64,000 bases of DNA from Asaia bogorensis (GTDB taxonomy: Bacteria; Pseudomonadota; Alphaproteobacteria; Acetobacterales; Acetobacteraceae), in the NCBI GenBank assembly GCA_945873195.1, contig CAMCDA010000002.1:1-64000 (forward strand). The letters are read 5' to 3'. Under the pieces are notes generated by a model that worked only from the letters and a program-made list of their open reading frames with translations, searched no databases and was not told the origin of the DNA. This document shows positions 56,170 to 64,000 of this stretch, piece after piece. How positions within the stretch are numbered: position 1 is the first letter of the stretch; every line of letters starts with the position of its first letter. A program made the translations under genes and the position numbers.

Positions 56170-56252
56170 GTGGCTTGGGTGTTCCGTTACGGATGTCCGG
56201 GTTGACCCCGGGGGTTGCCGTGGCGTGCGCGCTGCTTTTGGAAGCACGACTT

Positions 56253-56272
56253 GCCCGCGCGGGTGCGCGGGC
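56253..56272. other. Strong GC hairpin in rpsA leader
   Basis: GCCCGCGC-GGGT-GCGCGGGC perfect 8-bp stem between vapC and rpsA. Confidence 0.55.
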
Positions 56273-56341
56273 CTGGTTGCGGGTATGCCGGCCCGCGCGA
56301 GGCGTTCCGACGGGGGAGACATACCCCGGGCGTTGTTGGTG

Positions 56342-56761
56342 TCAAGTACGGATCGCGGGCGCCGGATTGTTCCAGATTATATCAACACCCAGCTCGCCGA
56401 AGATCGCATCGCCCGAGACCAGCGCCGCGGCGTCCCGCTTCGCCTGGGCCGCGAGCATCCGGTCAAACGGGTCGCGATGCGGGTGATCCAGCCCGCCGGC
56501 CAGCCGAGCATGCTCCATCGAGACGGGCAGGGGAATGAAGCGGGAGCGGCGCATTGTTGCGTCGAACTGGTCGAGCAGCGACCCGACCTCCGGCCATTTG
56601 CCCAGGCGGTACTTGGTCGCGATTTCCCACATGCTGGCCGCGCTGACATAGACGGTGCTGTCGGGGTGGGCGATGGCGGCGCGGGCGTTGGGCGGTAGGC
56701 GCCGGTCGTCGATCCACCACCAGACCAGGGCGTGGGTGTCCAGGAGCAGCTTCACTCCCAC
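56342..56761 (-). CDS. vapC: PIN-domain toxin, VapC family
   Basis: KLLLDTHALVWWWIDD; AASMWEIATKYRLGKW; DPFDRMLAAQAKRDAAALVSGDAIF. Confidence 0.94.
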   Translation of the reverse strand: MGVKLLLDTHALVWWWIDDRRLPPNARAAIAHPDSTVYVSAASMWEIATKYRLGKWPEVGSLLDQFDATMRRSRFIPLPVSMEHARLAGGLDHPHRDPFDRMLAAQAKRDAAALVSGDAIFGELGVDIIWNNPAPAIRT

Positions 56762-56979
56762 GCGTCCAATTCATCGTCGGGCAGGGGATCGAACAGCGCG
56801 TCGGGAATCACCAGGCCCTTGAGCAGGCCCGGGGTGCGCGGCGACGCGTCTTCGACTGGCACCAGGCGCACCAAGGGCTTGCCGGAGCGGCCGATCAGGA
56901 TTTCCTCTCCGGCCGTCGCACGGTCGATCAGACGGGAGAGCTGGGTCTTGGCGTCGTAGATGTTCACGAGCTCGGGCAT
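56752..56979 (-). CDS. vapB: Phd/YefM-type antitoxin
   Basis: MPELVNIYDAKTQLSRLIDRATAGEEILIGRSGKPLVRLVP. Confidence 0.92.
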   Translation of the reverse strand: MPELVNIYDAKTQLSRLIDRATAGEEILIGRSGKPLVRLVPVEDASPRTPGLLKGLVIPDALFDPLPDDELDAWE

Positions 56980-56990
56980 AGCGGCACCAG

Positions 56991-57007
56991 GTAAACCAAT
57001 GGTTAAC
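56991..57007. promoter_or_regulatory. Candidate VapB operator palindrome
   Basis: GTAAACCAATGGTTAAC: AACC-AAT-GGTT with flanking GT/AC, 12 nt upstream of antitoxin start. Confidence 0.5.
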
Positions 57008-57044
57008 GGCGGCGGATTTATTTTCACCGCCAACGTTGGTCAGG

Positions 57045-57695
57045 TTAGTTGGTCTGGTCCGATTTTGCAAGATAAGCCCGCACTATCCCCATGGCCTGGG
57101 CGAAGATGGCGTCGGCGTCGCTGGCGGTCGTGTCCAGCACGATGGCGTCGTCCGCCGGGCGCAGGGGGGCGGCGGCGCGGGCCTGATCGCGCGCGTCGCG
57201 TTCCTGCATGTCCCGCGCGACATCAGCCAGATCGGCTTCAGCCCCGCGCCCGCGCAGTTCCAGCCAGCGGCGGCGTGCGCGTTCGGCGGGGCTGGCGGTG
57301 ATGAAGAGTTTTACCGGTGCGTCGGGGAAGATGACCGTGCCGATGTCGCGCCCATCCAGCACCGCCCCGGACCGCTGCCCAAAGGCGCGCTGGAAGTCGA
57401 GCAGGGCGGCCCTCACCGTGGGAATTGTCGCGACGGCGGAGGCCGCGGCGTCGGCCTGAGGCCCCCGGAGGTCCTTGCGCTCAAGATCGGCCGGCATCAG
57501 CGCGCGCGCGGCGGCTGTGGCCGTGTCGGGGTCGGATGGCACGCCGCCGCTATCTAAGACGCGTCGCCCGACCGCGCGATACAGCAGGCCGGTGTCGAGG
57601 TAGGGCAGGCCCAACGCCCGCGCCAACTGGCGGGCGAGGGTGCCTTTCCCAGCGGCGGCTGGGCCGTCGATGGCGATAACCAGCGGAGCCGCCAT
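57045..57695 (-). CDS. cmk: Cytidylate kinase
   Basis: [33 protein letters not shown]. Confidence 0.97.
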   Translation of the reverse strand: MAAPLVIAIDGPAAAGKGTLARQLARALGLPYLDTGLLYRAVGRRVLDSGGVPSDPDTATAAARALMPADLERKDLRGPQADAAASAVATIPTVRAALLDFQRAFGQRSGAVLDGRDIGTVIFPDAPVKLFITASPAERARRRWLELRGRGAEADLADVARDMQERDARDQARAAAPLRPADDAIVLDTTASDADAIFAQAMGIVRAYLAKSDQTN

Positions 57696-57699
57696 CGGC

Positions 57700-59097
57700 C
57701 TAGACCGGCGCCAGCCGAGCGCCGGCGGCGTTCATGAGGTTGGCGAAGCCGGGGAAGCTGGTGTCGATGAAGGTCGCGTCATCCACGGTCACGGGGTTGG
57801 CCGAGGCCATCCCCAGCACCAGCGCCGCCATGGCGATGCGGTGATCCATATGAGTGACCACCTTGCCGCCGCCCGGGGGCGGGCCGCCATTGCCCTCCAC
57901 GATCAGATCATCGCCCTCGATCGTCACCTTCACGCCGTTGGCCGACAGCAGGGCGGCTGTGGCCGACAGGCGGTCGCTTTCCTTGACCCGCAGTTCCTTC
58001 AGGCCGCGCATGCGCGTTGTGCCTCGGGCGGCGGCGGCGGCCACGGCCAGGATGGGGTATTCGTCGATCATGCTTGGCGCGCGCTCGGGCGGGACCTCGA
58101 TCCCGCGCAGCGCGCCGAAGCGGACCAGCAGGTCGCCCACGGGTTCCCCGCCCTCGACGCGGCTGTTCTGGATGGTCACGTCGGCGCCCATTTCGTTCAG
58201 CGTGGCGAACAGGCCGCAGCGCAGCGGGTTCAGTCCCACGGCGGGGATGGTCAGCGCCGAACCCGGCACCATCAGGGCGGCGACCAGGGGGAAGGCGGCC
58301 GAGGACGGATCGCCCGGCACGATCACATCGGCCGCGCGCAGCTCAGGCTGGCCTTGCAGGGTGATCAGTCGCCCATGGCCCTGGATTTCGACATGCACGG
58401 TCGCGCCGAAGTGGCGGAGCATGTTCTCGCTGTGGTCGCGGGTGGCCTCGGGTTCCTCCACCCGGGTTTCGCCGGGGGCGTTCAGGCCGGCGAGCAGGAC
58501 GGCCGACTTCACCTGCGCGGATGGCACGGGGACACGATATTCCAAGGGCAGGGGGTCACGCGCGCCCTCGACCGCCAGCGGCAGGCGGCCGCCCTCGCGG
58601 GAGGCGAAGCGGGCACCGGTCATCGACAGGGGCTCGGTCACGCGCCGCATCGGCCGGCCGCGCAGGCTGCCGTCGCCGGTCATGACGGCGAACAGAGGAT
58701 GGGTCGACAAGATCCCGCACAAAAGCCGAGCGGCTGTGCCGGAATTGCCCATGTCCAGGACGTCGGCGGGCTCGGTCAGGCCGCCGATGCCTCGGCCGGC
58801 GACGCGCCAGGTGCCGTCCGAATCGTGCGTGACCTCGGCGCCCAGGGCGCGCATGGCGCCGGCGGTGCGCAGCACGTCTTCCCCGGTCAGCAGGCCGATG
58901 ATGCGAGTCTCCCCGATCGCCAGGGCGCCGAACATCAGCGCGCGGTGGCTGATCGACTTGTCGCCCGGCACGGCGATACGGCCCGTCAGCGGCCGTTCGG
59001 CGGGGCGCGAGACCCAGGGGTGGGATGCGGCATGGTCCATGGGATTGAATTCCGGCGTTGTCCTGGCACCCTTTCGGGGCGTGGGGGCGCTTAGCAT
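57700..59097 (-). CDS. aroA: 3-phosphoshikimate 1-carboxyvinyltransferase (true start probably ATG at 59040)
   Basis: [38 protein letters not shown]. Confidence 0.97.
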   Translation of the reverse strand: MLSAPTPRKGARTTPEFNPMDHAASHPWVSRPAERPLTGRIAVPGDKSISHRALMFGALAIGETRIIGLLTGEDVLRTAGAMRALGAEVTHDSDGTWRVAGRGIGGLTEPADVLDMGNSGTAARLLCGILSTHPLFAVMTGDGSLRGRPMRRVTEPLSMTGARFASREGGRLPLAVEGARDPLPLEYRVPVPSAQVKSAVLLAGLNAPGETRVEEPEATRDHSENMLRHFGATVHVEIQGHGRLITLQGQPELRAADVIVPGDPSSAAFPLVAALMVPGSALTIPAVGLNPLRCGLFATLNEMGADVTIQNSRVEGGEPVGDLLVRFGALRGIEVPPERAPSMIDEYPILAVAAAAARGTTRMRGLKELRVKESDRLSATAALLSANGVKVTIEGDDLIVEGNGGPPPGGGKVVTHMDHRIAMAALVLGMASANPVTVDDATFIDTSFPGFANLMNAAGARLAPV

Positions 59098-59186
59098 GAG
59101 CGTTCTTTATTTGACAGCGCGGCCACGGGGTGGCATGGGCGCGCGCTCTTGAACGCAGACCCTGTCCGGAGACGAAGGGCCACTCG

Positions 59187-59519
59187 ATGGCGAAGCCAGA
59201 CCTCGGCACGAAACGCGCTTGCGTCGCCTGCAGCGCCCGTTTCTATGATATGGCGAAATCCCCGGCGATCTGCCCAAAGTGTGGCACCGAGCAGCCGATC
59301 GACCAGCCGCGCCCCCGCCGTTCGGCGGGCAACGTGGTCGATGACAAGCGTCCGAAGAAGCCGGCCGTCGCGCCGGGGATCGAGGACGTGGATGTGGAGG
59401 TGGAAGGCGTCGAGGACGTCGAGGAGGAGGATGTCATGGAAGACACCACCGACCTCGAGGACGACGCCGACACGATCGTCCCGGAAATCGATACCGACAC
59501 CGATGAGGGTGATCGCTAG
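59187..59519 (+). CDS. TIGR02300 family zinc-ribbon-like protein
   Basis: MAKPDLGTKRACVACSARFYDMAKSPAICPKCGTEQP; acidic C-terminal tail. Confidence 0.9.
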   Translation: MAKPDLGTKRACVACSARFYDMAKSPAICPKCGTEQPIDQPRPRRSAGNVVDDKRPKKPAVAPGIEDVDVEVEGVEDVEEEDVMEDTTDLEDDADTIVPEIDTDTDEGDR

Positions 59520-59528
59520 TTTCCCGTC

Positions 59529-59561
59529 ACGCACGTTCTTCTCTTTATAGAGAGCGTGCGT
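59529..59561. terminator. Hairpin between convergent genes
   Basis: ACGCACG...TCTCT-TTAT-AGAGA...CGTGCGT; no clear T tract. Confidence 0.5.
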
Positions 59562-59586
59562 CCGGGACCAGGTTGCATGGCCGCCG

Positions 59587-60099
59587 TCAAAAGCGGCCCG
59601 CGATCCTGAGTGCGATCGCCAGGATCACGTCATAGGGCAGGGCTGGCACCTCTCGGAGGCGCCAGAACCACCGTTGCGTGAACCGCCGAGAGGCCGGGAT
59701 TGGCGGCGGCGGGCATCGTCGTGCCCGCATCCCGGCAATCCAGCACAGGACCAAGCATCGCGGCTGGTGATAGGCGCTGGTCGCTACATACACCGGTCCG
59801 GTCAGCCGATGCGTATCCAGCAGGCGCCGAACCGCTCGCACCGATGACAGCGTGTCTGTGCCGGTTTCCTCAAGGATGATCCGGTCCGGGGTGATTCTCA
59901 GATCGATCAGGCGCGCGCGCATCACGGAGGCCTCGGAGCCGCCGAAGCGGCCCTTGGCACCGGTCGGGATGAATAACCCATCCCCCATCCCAAACCGCGC
60001 CGCCGCATCAACCCTCACCCGCAACGTCACGCTCGGCTGCCCATCCGGGCGGACGGCGGCGCCGAAGATCACGATCACGGAGGGTGGATGGGGGGACAT
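59587..60099 (-). CDS. YdcF family protein
   Basis: VIVIFGAAVRPDGQPSVTLRVRVDAAARFG; SEASVMRARLIDL; TSAYHQPRC. Confidence 0.85.
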   Translation of the reverse strand: MSPHPPSVIVIFGAAVRPDGQPSVTLRVRVDAAARFGMGDGLFIPTGAKGRFGGSEASVMRARLIDLRITPDRIILEETGTDTLSSVRAVRRLLDTHRLTGPVYVATSAYHQPRCLVLCWIAGMRARRCPPPPIPASRRFTQRWFWRLREVPALPYDVILAIALRIAGRF

Positions 60100-60172
60100 G
60101 GTCGCTGCATCATACTTGACGCTGTGACGTCGGGCACGCACGGTTCGGCCGCCGGAACAGGGAGATGGGACC

Positions 60173-61000
60173 ATGAAAGCAGTGACCGAGGCGGCCGTCC
60201 GCCAATATCAGGACCTGGGCTACTTCTCCCCCGTCCCGGTGATGGACCCTGCCGAAGCCCATGCCCTGCGGGATCGGCTGGAAGCGTTCGAGGCAAATGC
60301 TGGCAGGCTCGCCGGCAAGCTGCGCCACAAGCCGCATCTGCTGTTCACCTGGCTGAGCGACCTGATCCACCACCCGCGCATCCTGGACGCGGTGGAGGAC
60401 GTGATTGGCCCGGATATCCTGTGCTGGGGGACGTCGTTCTTCATCAAGGAGCCTCGGACGCGCAGCTTCGTCTCCTGGCATCAGGATTCGACCTATTGGG
60501 GACTTGATCCCGCCGACGTGATCACGGCCTGGGTCGCGTTCTCCGACAGCAACGCCGAGAACGGGGCGATGCGGGTGATCCCAGGCTCCCACATGATCGA
60601 CCAGGTGCCGCATCGTGACACGTTCAGCGCCGAGAACCTTCTGAGCCGCGGGCAGGAGGTGATGGTCGATGTCGATGACCGCCAGGCGGTGATGATGCCG
60701 CTGCGGGCGGGGGAGATGTCGCTGCACCACGTGCGGCTGATTCATGGATCGGAACCCAACCCGTCAGACACCCGGCGGGTTGGGTTCGCGATCCGCTACA
60801 TCCCGACGCATGTCCGCCAGATCGCCGGCGCGCATGACGCGGCGACCCTGGTGCGGGGCGTGGACCGGTTCGGGCATTTCGCGGCCGAGGAACGGCCGGA
60901 CGCCGATATGTCCGAGAGCGCGCTTGCCCATCACGCGGACATCACAGGGGCGCATGCGGCGATCCTGATGCGGGGGACCGGGAAGGAAATGCGGGCCTAG
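60173..61000 (+). CDS. Phytanoyl-CoA dioxygenase (PhyH) family protein
   Basis: FVSWHQDSTYWGLDPADVITAWVAFSDSNAENGAMRVIPGSH; HHVRLIHGSEPN. Confidence 0.92.
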   Translation: MKAVTEAAVRQYQDLGYFSPVPVMDPAEAHALRDRLEAFEANAGRLAGKLRHKPHLLFTWLSDLIHHPRILDAVEDVIGPDILCWGTSFFIKEPRTRSFVSWHQDSTYWGLDPADVITAWVAFSDSNAENGAMRVIPGSHMIDQVPHRDTFSAENLLSRGQEVMVDVDDRQAVMMPLRAGEMSLHHVRLIHGSEPNPSDTRRVGFAIRYIPTHVRQIAGAHDAATLVRGVDRFGHFAAEERPDADMSESALAHHADITGAHAAILMRGTGKEMRA

Positions 61001-61076
61001 GCGCCTCCGCCGCCGGAACAACTCGGCGGCTAAGTTCTGCGTTGCACAATGTACCGTCCAGCCGGTATAGTAACGC

Positions 61077-61643
61077 ATGGTTACCCCCCCGACCGATGCC
61101 CGAACCCGAATCCTCGACGCCGCCGAGGACATCGTCCGCGCGCGCGGCGTCACCGCCCTGACACTCGACGTCGCCGCCAAGCAGGCCGGCGTGTCCAAGG
61201 GCGGGTTGCTCTATCATTTCAACAGCAAGGAAGCCTTGCTGGACGCGCTGCTGAAGCGTCTTGCGTCCTTCATCGAGGAAGACTTCGCTGCCGGCGTCGC
61301 CGAACAGCCCGAAGGACCCGGTCGCGTCGCCCGCGCCATGCTTACCTGGGCGCTCGGCCTTCCGGCCAATGAGTCCAACGAACGCTGCGACCGCGCCGCC
61401 GCCGTATTCCTCGCGGCGTTCCACCATGACCCAGCGCTGCTCCAGCCAGTGCGGGAACAATTCGCCCGCATGCGGGAAGCCGTCGCCGCCGACGGGCTGC
61501 CCCCCGGCCACGGCATGGCCATCATGGCGGCCGGCGACGGCCTGTTCATGGCGCGCATCTTCGGCCTCTACACACTGACCGAACCGGAACGCGCCGAGGT
61601 CCATACCGCTTTGTTCCGCCTGATCAATGGAGGCGCGGCATGA
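61077..61643 (+). CDS. TetR/AcrR family transcriptional regulator
   Basis: RILDAAEDIVRARGVTALTLDVAAKQAGVSKGGLLYHFNSKEALLDALL. Confidence 0.95.
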   Translation: MVTPPTDARTRILDAAEDIVRARGVTALTLDVAAKQAGVSKGGLLYHFNSKEALLDALLKRLASFIEEDFAAGVAEQPEGPGRVARAMLTWALGLPANESNERCDRAAAVFLAAFHHDPALLQPVREQFARMREAVAADGLPPGHGMAIMAAGDGLFMARIFGLYTLTEPERAEVHTALFRLINGGAA

Positions 61644-62671
61644 ACCGCCGCCGGGTTATCCTGTTGGCCGGCGCCGTCGTGCTGGCCGGAGTGGGCGGGT
61701 TTTTCTGGCAACAGCAGACGGCCGCCGTCGCCCCTGTGATCAAAACCACGGCCGCGCCTGTCGGTGTCGGCGCGCTCGGCCGGGTTGAACCCGCGTCCCG
61801 CGTCCGCAAGCTCAGTCAGCCCGGCGGGTTCTCGGTCAACCGCGTGGCTCGGTTGTTGGTTACCGAGGGGGAGACGGTCACCGCTGGCCAGATGCTCGCC
61901 GAACTGTCCGACGCGGATCAAAAGGACGCCGCCGTGGTCCAGGCCGAGGCGGCGCTGGCCGAAGTCCGCGCCCGCCTGACCAAGACCAAGGCCGGCGGTC
62001 GCCCCAGCGAGATCGAGGCGCAGGAAGCCCGGATCAACGCGCTCGGGGCAGTCGAGGACATGGCCCGCCGCGACGCCGAGCGGGCCGAGAAGCTGGTGCC
62101 GAGCGGGGCAGGGGCATCGGCGGTGGCTGAAAGGAACCGGTCGGCGGCGGCGCGGGCCGCGGCGGAACGGGCCGAGGCGAGGGCGCAGCTCGAAACCCTG
62201 GCGCATCCGCGGCCCGAGGACTTGGCCGTCGCGGAAGCGCAGGTGCTCAGCGCGGAGGCAACCCTGCGGCGTGCCAAGGCCGATGCCGAACTGTCCCGTG
62301 TGCGCGCGCCGATCGCCGGGACAATTCTGAAAATCCACGCCTATACCGGCGATCCCATCGGCGATGACGGGCTGCTGGAGATGGCGGACCTCAGCCGCAT
62401 GGACATCGTGGCCGACGTCTATGAAACCGACCTCCCGCGGCTGCGCGTCGGCGCCGAAGCCGAGGTCATCGTGCCGGGGGAACCGGGTCGGTTCACCGCG
62501 ACGGTGCGCGAAATCGGCTGGGTGGTGCGGCGGACGACGCAGGCCGGCGCCGATCCGGTGGCCTCGGTGGACGCGCGGACGGTGGAGGTCCGGCTGGCCC
62601 TGGGTGATGCCGGCCGGGACTTGCTGCGTCGGCGCACCAACATGCAGGTGCAAGTGGCGATCCGGCCATGA
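61640..62671 (+). CDS. HlyD/DevB-like membrane fusion protein of ABC exporter
   Basis: VGVGALGRVEPASRVRKLSQPGGFSVNRVARLLVTEGETVTAGQMLAELSD; coiled-coil hairpin. Confidence 0.92.
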   Translation: MNRRRVILLAGAVVLAGVGGFFWQQQTAAVAPVIKTTAAPVGVGALGRVEPASRVRKLSQPGGFSVNRVARLLVTEGETVTAGQMLAELSDADQKDAAVVQAEAALAEVRARLTKTKAGGRPSEIEAQEARINALGAVEDMARRDAERAEKLVPSGAGASAVAERNRSAAARAAAERAEARAQLETLAHPRPEDLAVAEAQVLSAEATLRRAKADAELSRVRAPIAGTILKIHAYTGDPIGDDGLLEMADLSRMDIVADVYETDLPRLRVGAEAEVIVPGEPGRFTATVREIGWVVRRTTQAGADPVASVDARTVEVRLALGDAGRDLLRRRTNMQVQVAIRP

Positions 62672-63840
62672 TCCTGCCTCCGTCCCTGGTTCTGCCGGCC
62701 CGCCTGGCGTGGCGGCAATTGCGGTCGGAGCGTGCTCGGCTGGCATCGGCCATCGCCGGCGTGATGTTCGCCTGCGTCCTGGTGTTCATGCAGTTGGGCT
62801 TCCGCAGTGCCCTGTTCGACAGCGCGACGGCCCTGCCGCAGGCGATGCAGGGGGAGTTGTTCCTGCTGCATCCGCTGACCACGGCCTTGTTCCGGCCGGA
62901 GCCCTTGCCGCGTGTCCGGGCCCACCAGACCCTGGCGGTGCCGGAGGTCGCGCAGGCCGTGCCGATCTACCTGGCGCAAGGAACGTGGCGGAATCCGGTG
63001 AGCGGCGTGCGGCGCGCGATCCAGTTGATCGGCTTTGATACCGAGGCCGGGGCGGTCGATTTCCCCGGTCTCGCGCCGCTGATCCCATTGCTGAAGCGGC
63101 CGGACACGATCGCGTTCGATTCTCGGTCTCGGCCGGAGTTTGGCCCGGTGCCCGAGTTGTTCGCGGAACGTGGGCCGTTCGTTGTCCAGATCGCCAACCG
63201 GGAGGTCGAGATCGTCGGCATCGTCGCGCTGGGCGCCAGTTTTGGCGCGGACGGCAATGCCGTGCTGAATGAGACGAATTTCCGGCGCCTGGTAAAGGAA
63301 CGCAAGGCGAGCAACACCGATCTGGTGGCGCTGCGGTTGACGCCGGGGGCCGATATCGCGGCGACCCAGGCACGATTGACCAAGTTGCTGCCGCCCGATG
63401 TCATGGTGCTGACCCACCCCGAACTGGTGCAGTGGGAACGGAATTATTGGGAAAATACAACGCCGATCGGCTTCATCTTCGCGTTCGGTAGCCTGATGGG
63501 GCTGATCGTCGGGATGGTCATCGTCTACCAGATACTGTTCGCCGATATTGCGACGCATCTGTCTGAATACGCAACGTTGAAGGCCATGGGGTATTCCGGC
63601 GGGTACCTCAGCCGCGTGGTTTTGGCCGCGGCGGCGATCCTGGCGCTGTTGGGCTTCGTGCCGGGGATGCTCGCGGCGGCGGGGCTGTATGACCTGGTGG
63701 CCAAGGCCACGCTGTTGCCGCTGCGGATGGACATGACCCGGGGCGTGTTGGTCTTCGCGCTGATCTTTGGCATGTGTTCGGCCGCTGGCCTGTTGGCGAT
63801 GCGCAAGCTGCGCGACGCCGACCCCGCGGATATGTTCTGA
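62668..63840 (+). CDS. DevC-like ABC transporter permease
   Basis: [63 protein letters not shown]. Confidence 0.92.
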   Translation: MILPPSLVLPARLAWRQLRSERARLASAIAGVMFACVLVFMQLGFRSALFDSATALPQAMQGELFLLHPLTTALFRPEPLPRVRAHQTLAVPEVAQAVPIYLAQGTWRNPVSGVRRAIQLIGFDTEAGAVDFPGLAPLIPLLKRPDTIAFDSRSRPEFGPVPELFAERGPFVVQIANREVEIVGIVALGASFGADGNAVLNETNFRRLVKERKASNTDLVALRLTPGADIAATQARLTKLLPPDVMVLTHPELVQWERNYWENTTPIGFIFAFGSLMGLIVGMVIVYQILFADIATHLSEYATLKAMGYSGGYLSRVVLAAAAILALLGFVPGMLAAAGLYDLVAKATLLPLRMDMTRGVLVFALIFGMCSAAGLLAMRKLRDADPADMF

Positions 63841-63844
63841 GCCG

Positions 63845-64000
63845 ATGGCCGCGCCCCTGGAAGTCCGTGATCTGTGCCACGCCTATGGGGAGGGCACGCT
63901 GCGCCGCCCGGTGCTGCGAAACCTGACCTTGTCGGTGCAGCCGGGGGAGATCGTGTTGCTGACCGGCCCCTCGGGCAGCGGCAAGACCACGCTGCTGACC
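63845..64000 (+). CDS. DevA-like ABC transporter ATP-binding protein (truncated by window end)
   Basis: [48 protein letters not shown]; Walker A present. Confidence 0.9.
   Translation, partial: MAAPLEVRDLCHAYGEGTLRRPVLRNLTLSVQPGEIVLLTGPSGSGKTTLLT

Noticed and set aside
56992-57007. CtrA box upstream of vapB
   Set aside because: Only one TTAA half-site is intact (TAAA-N7-TTAAC); better explained as an autoregulatory palindrome.

Overview
A 64 kb GC-rich alphaproteobacterial chromosomal window; gene content and order suggest Acetobacteraceae or a near relative (inference). It contains about 70 protein-coding genes and no rRNA, CRISPR array or intact transposase that I can recognise. I saw no tRNA by eye, but no covariance search was run. 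Housekeeping blocks: metG; dsbB-coq7; yifB; pcm-tolC-popZ-like-valS; rlmN; tkt-gap-pgk; and TIGR02300/aroA-cmk-rpsA-sppA-ihfB-lapA-pyrF-trpF, which has a VapBC module inserted between cmk and rpsA. Accessory content: (1) an orphan type VI-like effector island (DUF4123 adaptor + PAAR tip, divergent from a helper-like protein, a permuted NlpC/P60-like cysteine hydrolase candidate and a small exported immunity candidate, 20669-23049); (2) a signal-peptide-bearing EndoU-type ribonuclease translationally coupled to a peptide-binding ABC protein and a small immunity candidate (42881-45254); (3) TumE/TumA, BrnT/BrnA and VapBC toxin-antitoxin modules; (4) a compact PhaC-like PHA synthase overlapping a small coiled-coil companion ORF, next to phaR; (5) two tripartite MacAB/DevBCA-type exporters; (6) several palindromic REP/BIME-like elements, a TTAA-N7-TTAAC (CtrA-type) box and several operator-like inverted repeats. 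All product calls come from reading the translated sequence, with no database search.
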